Source of the DNA: an uncultured Acidimicrobiales bacterium
GTDB lineage: Bacteria; Actinomycetota; Acidimicrobiia; Acidimicrobiales; Iamiaceae
Reading direction: 5' to 3'
Length of the DNA stretch: 9,095 nucleotides
Assembly (NCBI GenBank): GCA_937926025.1
Contig: CALANQ010000456.1
Location: 1 to 9,095 of the forward strand
The notes below the pieces were generated by a model. That model had not been told where the DNA came from, made no database searches, and saw only the letters and a program-made list of their open reading frames with translations. This document shows positions 5,655-9,095 of the stretch, piece by piece (the stretch's first letter is position 1; each line of letters begins with the position of its first letter). Both the position numbers and the translations under genes were made by a program.

Positions 5655-8600
5655 TCATCCCTCCGGTCGAACCTCGATCCGTCGGCGGGATCGCAGGACG
5701 AGCGCCCCGGCGATCAGGAGACCGAAGCCGAAGGCTGCGAGCCGGACCGCGTCCGCACCCGTCCGCACGAGGACCCGTCCGGTCGGCTGACCGGGCTGGG
5801 GGCCGGGGCGGCCCGCAGGTGGCGTCGACCCCGTCCGACCGGTTCCCGGCACCGTGGTGGTGGTGCTCGGGGCCGGCGTGGGCTCGGTCACCGTCGTCGT
5901 GGGTTGCGCAGACGTGGTCGTCGTCCCCTCGACCTCCGTCGGCACGGTGGTCGCCGTCGCCTCGGTCGTCGTGGTCGTCGACGGCGCCTCCGTCGTCGTG
6001 GTCGTCGACGGCGCCTCCGTCGTCGTGGTCGTCGACGGCGCCTCCGTCGTCGTGGTCGTCGACGGCGCCTCCGTCGTCGTGGTCGTCGACGGCGCCTCCG
6101 TCGTCGTGGTCGTCGACGGCGCCTCCGTCGTCGTGGTCGTCGTCATCGGCGCTGGGGTGACCGTGGCCGGATCGTTGTCGTCCTCGTCGCCGTCGGTGTT
6201 GTCGATCACATCGTCGGTGGTCGGGTCGTTGAACGGGTCATCGTCACCGACGGAGTCCACGTCGGGAGGGGTCTCGCCATCGAGGTCGGTCGATCCGGTG
6301 ATCTCGGCGATGTTGGTCACCAAGCCGCTCAGACCGCCAGCACCGACGGAGAGGACGAGTTCGACCCGGGCCGATCCGCCAGCTTCGATGGGCCCGTCGA
6401 CGGTGGTTTCCACCCCTCCACCAGACGAGACCACCCAGCCGGCATTGCGGCCCGGGTCGAACACCAGACCGTCGGGGACCGCGTCGCGGACCCGGACGGC
6501 GAACGCAGGGAGGTTGCCCTGGTTGAACACCTCGATGGCGAACCGGACATCGTCACCGGCGGCCACCTGCGACAGCTGCCCGTCGCTGAGCGTCTTGCGC
6601 AGCGCGAGGTCCCACGTCGGCGTCACGATCTGCGCAACGTCGTGGTCGTCCTCGTCGCCGCCGCTGTTGTCGATGACGTCATCGACGAGCTCGTCGTTGT
6701 CGAGATCGTCATCAGGCGTCGAATCCACATCGGCGACCGGCTCGCCCTGGCCGTCGCGGGCCTCGGTAATCTCCGCCGTGTTCACGATCGCTCCCGACGT
6801 TGCTTCCGTCACCCGAAGCACGAGGTCGACGGTCTCGCTCCCACCGGGAGCCAGGGGACCGGCGATGGTCGTCGCCACGCCACCCTCGACCTGCCGCCAC
6901 AGCGGGTTCCTCGCAGGATCGAACGCCAGGCCCGGAGGGAGATCGTCGAGGATCTCGATGCCGGTCGCCGTCTCGGTGCCCTGGTTGAACACCGTCACCG
7001 AGAACGTAACCGACTCACCGACGTACACCTTCGGGTCTTCGCCCGGGGCGAGCGTCTTGCGCAGCGCCAGGTCGAAGACCCGCGGAGCGACAGCCACCTC
7101 GGCGACGTCGTGGTCGTCTTCGTCGCCGCCGCTGTTGTCGATCACGTCGTCGACGAGCACATCGTCGGTGGGATCGGTGTTGGGCACTGAGTCCACGTCG
7201 TCGGCCGGCTCGCCGGCTTCGTCGAGCGCTTCGGAGATCTCGGCATCGTTCACGAACCGCGTCGCCGCCGCAGCCCGGTCGATCCTCACAGTGATCTCCA
7301 CCGTGGACGTCTCGCCTGGAGCGAGCGGTCCGTCGAGGACGATCGACGCCGTCCCGTCGCCGCCGTCGACCCAATCGGGGTCAGCGAGCACCATGCCCTC
7401 CGGCAGGGTGTCGGTCACCGTGATCCCGGTCGCCGTCGCCCCACCCTGGTTGAAGACGCTGATCGAGAACGTCACGGCATCGCCAGGAGCGACCGCCGCC
7501 GACTGCCCCGGCGCCAGGACCTTGCGCAGCGCCAGGTCGAAGGTGACGAACCCGAAGTCCAGCGTCGGATCCCGATCGCCGTCGGCCGTGAGGTTCCCGG
7601 ATGCAGCCGACCCCGTCGAGGAATCGGTCGCCCGGTCGCCCTGGCCCGACCGCGTCGGGACCAGGCCCGTGAGCGCCGGCGACGACGCATCGACGGTCAC
7701 CGTGTAGGACTCGCCAGGCTGCAGCACCGGCAGACCATCGAACGAGTAGCCGCCATCGGCATCCGTCACCACCGCGGTGACCAGGTTGCCGTTCACATCG
7801 GTCACCGGTTCGCCGTCCGGGCCGCGGAGCGACACCCGAACCCCACCGATCCCGGACTCCCAGTCGTCCTGGACACCATCACGATCCGTGTCCAACCACA
7901 CGAAGTCACCCACCGACACCCGCGGCACCGGACCCACGAACCCGAAGTCGAGCGTCGGATCACGATCACCATCACCGGTCAGATCCACCGACGACGCCGA
8001 CCCCGTCGACGAGTCCGACTCACGACCACCCTGACCCGCCACCGTCGGCGACAGACCAGCCAACGCCGGCGACGACCCATCCACCGTCACCGTGTACGAC
8101 TGCCCCGCCGGCAGCACCGGCAGGTTCCAGAACCCGTACCGACCGTTCACATCGGTCTGCAACGGCCCAACCGGATACCCGTTCACATCAGTCACCGACC
8201 CGCCACCAGGCCCCGTCAACGTCACCGTCACACCCGCGATGCCCGGCTCACCATCGTCTTGGACACCATCACGATCCGTGTCCAACCACACGAAGTCACC
8301 CACCGACACCCGCGGCACCGGACCCACGATGCCTGCGTCGATGGTCGGGTTGATGGAGCCTGCGACGAGCGGCCCATCCGCGGGCTCGACCGCGCGCTGA
8401 CCGGGGGCGTTCGGGCCGAGTTCGAAGGTCGGCGTCACCCCTCCCCCATCGGGGTTCGAGTCGAGCGCGCGGTCCGAACCCGAGCCCTGGGCCGTGAAGG
8501 TGTGACCCGAAGGAAGGTTGCTGAAGCGCACGGAGTAGGTGCCGGCCGCCAGGTCGTCGAAGACGTAGCGCCCGGTCGGATCAGTGGCGGTGGTCGCCAC

Positions 8601-9095
8601 GACGCTCCCGTCGGCCCCCAGCAGTTCCACCCGGATACCGCCCACCGGCGGCTCTCCGGCGTCCTGGACACCGTCGCGGTCGCTGTCGAGCCAGACGTAG
8701 TCACCCACGGCGTAGGTGGGCTCGGTCAGCGCGCTGATGCACCCGAGGCCCGTGCCACCGTTGCCGCCGCGTGCGGTGAGGAGATCGTTCTTGGTGTTCC
8801 GGATCGAGTCACCCGACTGCCCGCCGCGGAGCTCGAACGACACGTTCGCGGCGCGAGGGTCACCCAGGCAGGAATCCGTCGCCGACCCCAGCTCGAGCCA
8901 GATCCCGCCCGCTCCGCCACCGCCGCCGGAGACCCCACCGTGGTAGTTGTTCGCCGTCGGCAGCCCTCCCCGACCTCCGTCGGCCGAGAGCGTCAACGGC
9001 GCCGACACGGAGCGGGCACGGATGCGCATCTGCCCGCCGGCACCGCCGCCGCCACCGGAGTGGGCTCCGCCGCCTGCGCTGGCGGGGCCGCCACC
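5655..9095 (-). CDS. Large cell-surface protein: Gly-rich region, three SdrD_B-like and three DUF11-like repeats, Thr-rich stalk, LPXTG-like anchor (5' truncated)
   Basis: 1146 residues are visible, ending at TGA 5655-5657. The frame is open to the window edge, so an ATG at 9029 (preceded in frame by GGGGAGGQ) is not a credible start; signal peptide and N-terminus are missing. Order: Gly-rich beta-type segments (1-120); three SdrD_B/Cna_B-like domains (about 128-262, 263-392, 393-517), each opening with VGDxVWLDxDRDGVQD, a Ca-binding-like Asp loop; three DUF11-like domains (about 518-670, 673-826, 828-979), each opening with (F/W)DLALRK and containing (V/E)FNQG, with acidic DDVIDN..GDEDD linkers; a Thr-rich stalk of TTTTTEAPS repeats (about 985-1107); then LVRTG (1109-1113), a hydrophobic helix (1117-1134) and a basic tail starting RSRRR. 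This is the plan of a wall- or membrane-anchored adhesin, stiffened by Ca-binding repeats and lifted through the wall by the stalk. LVRTG differs from LPXTG and from the LAXTG of class E sortases, so covalent attachment is uncertain. The binding partner is unknown. Confidence 0.9.
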   Translation of the reverse strand, partial: GGGPASAGGGAHSGGGGGAGGQMRIRARSVSAPLTLSADGGRGGLPTANNYHGGVSGGGGGAGGIWLELGSATDSCLGDPRAANVSFELRGGQSGDSIRNTKNDLLTARGGNGGTGLGCISALTEPTYAVGDYVWLDSDRDGVQDAGEPPVGGIRVELLGADGSVVATTATDPTGRYVFDDLAAGTYSVRFSNLPSGHTFTAQGSGSDRALDSNPDGGGVTPTFELGPNAPGQRAVEPADGPLVAGSINPTIDAGIVGPVPRVSVGDFVWLDTDRDGVQDDGEPGIAGVTVTLTGPGGGSVTDVNGYPVGPLQTDVNGRYGFWNLPVLPAGQSYTVTVDGSSPALAGLSPTVAGQGGRESDSSTGSASSVDLTGDGDRDPTLDFGFVGPVPRVSVGDFVWLDTDRDGVQDDWESGIGGVRVSLRGPDGEPVTDVNGNLVTAVVTDADGGYSFDGLPVLQPGESYTVTVDASSPALTGLVPTRSGQGDRATDSSTGSAASGNLTADGDRDPTLDFGFVTFDLALRKVLAPGQSAAVAPGDAVTFSISVFNQGGATATGITVTDTLPEGMVLADPDWVDGGDGTASIVLDGPLAPGETSTVEITVRIDRAAAATRFVNDAEISEALDEAGEPADDVDSVPNTDPTDDVLVDDVIDNSGGDEDDHDVAEVAVAPRVFDLALRKTLAPGEDPKVYVGESVTFSVTVFNQGTETATGIEILDDLPPGLAFDPARNPLWRQVEGGVATTIAGPLAPGGSETVDLVLRVTEATSGAIVNTAEITEARDGQGEPVADVDSTPDDDLDNDELVDDVIDNSGGDEDDHDVAQIVTPTWDLALRKTLSDGQLSQVAAGDDVRFAIEVFNQGNLPAFAVRVRDAVPDGLVFDPGRNAGWVVSSGGGVETTVDGPIEAGGSARVELVLSVGAGGLSGLVTNIAEITGSTDLDGETPPDVDSVGDDDPFNDPTTDDVIDNTDGDEDDNDPATVTPAPMTTTTTTEAPSTTTTTEAPSTTTTTEAPSTTTTTEAPSTTTTTEAPSTTTTTEAPSTTTTTEATATTVPTEVEGTTTTSAQPTTTVTEPTPAPSTTTTVPGTGRTGSTPPAGRPGPQPGQPTGRVLVRTGADAVRLAAFGFGLLIAGALVLRSRRRIEVRPEG
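5757..5771 (-). other. LVRTG sorting-like motif at the C-terminus of the surface protein
   Basis: Codons CTC GTG CGG ACG GGT encode LVRTG. They are followed by ADA, an 18-residue hydrophobic stretch (VRLAAFGFGLLIAGALVL) and RSRRR. The tripartite layout is that of a sortase substrate, but the second residue is Val and not Pro (LPXTG) or Ala (LAXTG). Either a sortase with looser specificity acts here, or the protein stays anchored only by its membrane helix. Confidence 0.6.
5980..6141 (-). repeat. Six perfect 27-bp tandem repeats encoding the Thr-rich stalk
   Basis: Six back-to-back copies of a 27-base unit, with no difference between them, start at 5980, 6007, 6034, 6061, 6088 and 6115. A diverged partial copy lies on the left: 5965-5979 match exactly, and GCCTC at 5959-5963 matches across one mismatch. 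Each unit encodes TTTTTEAPS. Since the unit is nine whole codons, gain or loss of copies changes stalk length without a frameshift. Perfect identity implies recent expansion or homogenisation. Confidence 0.95.
6637..6689 (-). repeat. Acidic-linker repeat, copy after the second DUF11-like domain
   Basis: This segment differs from 7105-7157 at only three of 53 positions and lies 468 bases (156 codons) from it. It encodes LVDDVIDNSGGDEDDHDV. A more diverged third version, TDDVIDNTDGDEDDND, occurs near 6170-6215. The high DNA identity against more diverged domains on either side marks the linker as strongly constrained or recently copied. Confidence 0.8.
7105..7157 (-). repeat. Acidic-linker repeat, copy after the first DUF11-like domain
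   Basis: This is the partner of 6637-6689, with three mismatches in 53 bases. It encodes the same VDDVIDNSGGDEDDHDV string, whose dense Asp/Glu/Asn suggests calcium binding between adjacent domains. Confidence 0.8.
7871..7939 (-). repeat. 69-bp direct repeat at the start of the third SdrD_B-like domain
   Basis: Every base matches 8261-8329, exactly 390 bases (130 codons) away. It encodes VGPVPRVSVGDFVWLDTDRD and the residues after it. Identity ends abruptly on both sides, as expected for a recent duplication or gene conversion between neighbouring domains. Confidence 0.92.
8261..8329 (-). repeat. 69-bp direct repeat at the start of the second SdrD_B-like domain
   Basis: This copy is identical to 7871-7939. 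The equivalent part of the first domain (about 8666-8708) encodes nearly the same residues with many different codons, so conservation of the protein alone does not explain the identity of these two copies. Confidence 0.92.

Noticed and set aside
5980..6141. CRISPR-like array of 27-bp repeats
   Set aside because: The copies are directly adjacent with no spacers and encode a regular Thr-rich peptide in frame with the surface protein.
5640..7190. Plus-strand frame with repeated RRLRRRGRRR
   Set aside because: It is the antisense reading of the Thr-rich 27-bp repeats. The minus-strand reading gives a coherent stalk and anchor.
5854..7707. Plus-strand frame of 617 residues with repeated VVVVVDGAS
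   Set aside because: It is another antisense reading of the same repeats, with a low-complexity product and no start signal.
9027..9029. ATG at 9029 as the start of the surface protein
   Set aside because: The frame is open to 9095 and encodes GGGGAGGQ-type sequence continuous with the Gly-rich region. There is no signal peptide after this ATG and no ribosome binding site.

Overview
The window looks like one end of a short-read contig from a high-GC actinobacterium. Bases 1-50 are not genomic: they are an Illumina TruSeq index adapter left on the assembly. The right edge cuts through an open reading frame. Strong G/C third-position bias, two large MalT-like LuxR regulators, and a surface protein with SdrD_B-like repeats, DUF11-like repeats, a Thr-rich stalk and an LPXTG-like tail all fit Actinomycetota. 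Acidimicrobiia is my best guess, but that is inference from gene style and not from a marker gene.

Layout from left to right: adapter (1-50); the 3' end of a plus-strand zinc-type/quinone oxidoreductase gene (51-356); a short convergent gap with a repeat family ending in a perfect 38-bp palindrome (447-484), probably a bidirectional terminator; a minus-strand VOC-family protein (487-906); two tandem minus-strand MalT-like (LAL) regulators (1026-3131 and 3128-5212) that overlap by 4 bases; a 442-bp non-coding stretch with hairpins (5213-5654); and a minus-strand cell-surface protein (5655-9095) whose N-terminus lies outside the window.

Transcription of the minus strand therefore runs surface protein, regulator 1, regulator 2, VOC protein. 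The surface-protein gene is followed at once by a GC-rich hairpin, so it is probably transcribed separately from the regulators. The two regulators are almost certainly one transcript with coupled translation. The VOC gene has its own strong Shine-Dalgarno sequence and sits behind a possible weak terminator.

No complete new system is visible. The parts most worth a second look are the overlapping pair of divergent STAND-type regulators beside a large adhesin-like protein, the mosaic structure of that protein (a block with different codon use, 69-bp identical direct repeats, six perfect 27-bp stalk repeats), and its unusual LVRTG sorting-like motif. No RNA gene, CRISPR array, insertion sequence or attachment site was found.
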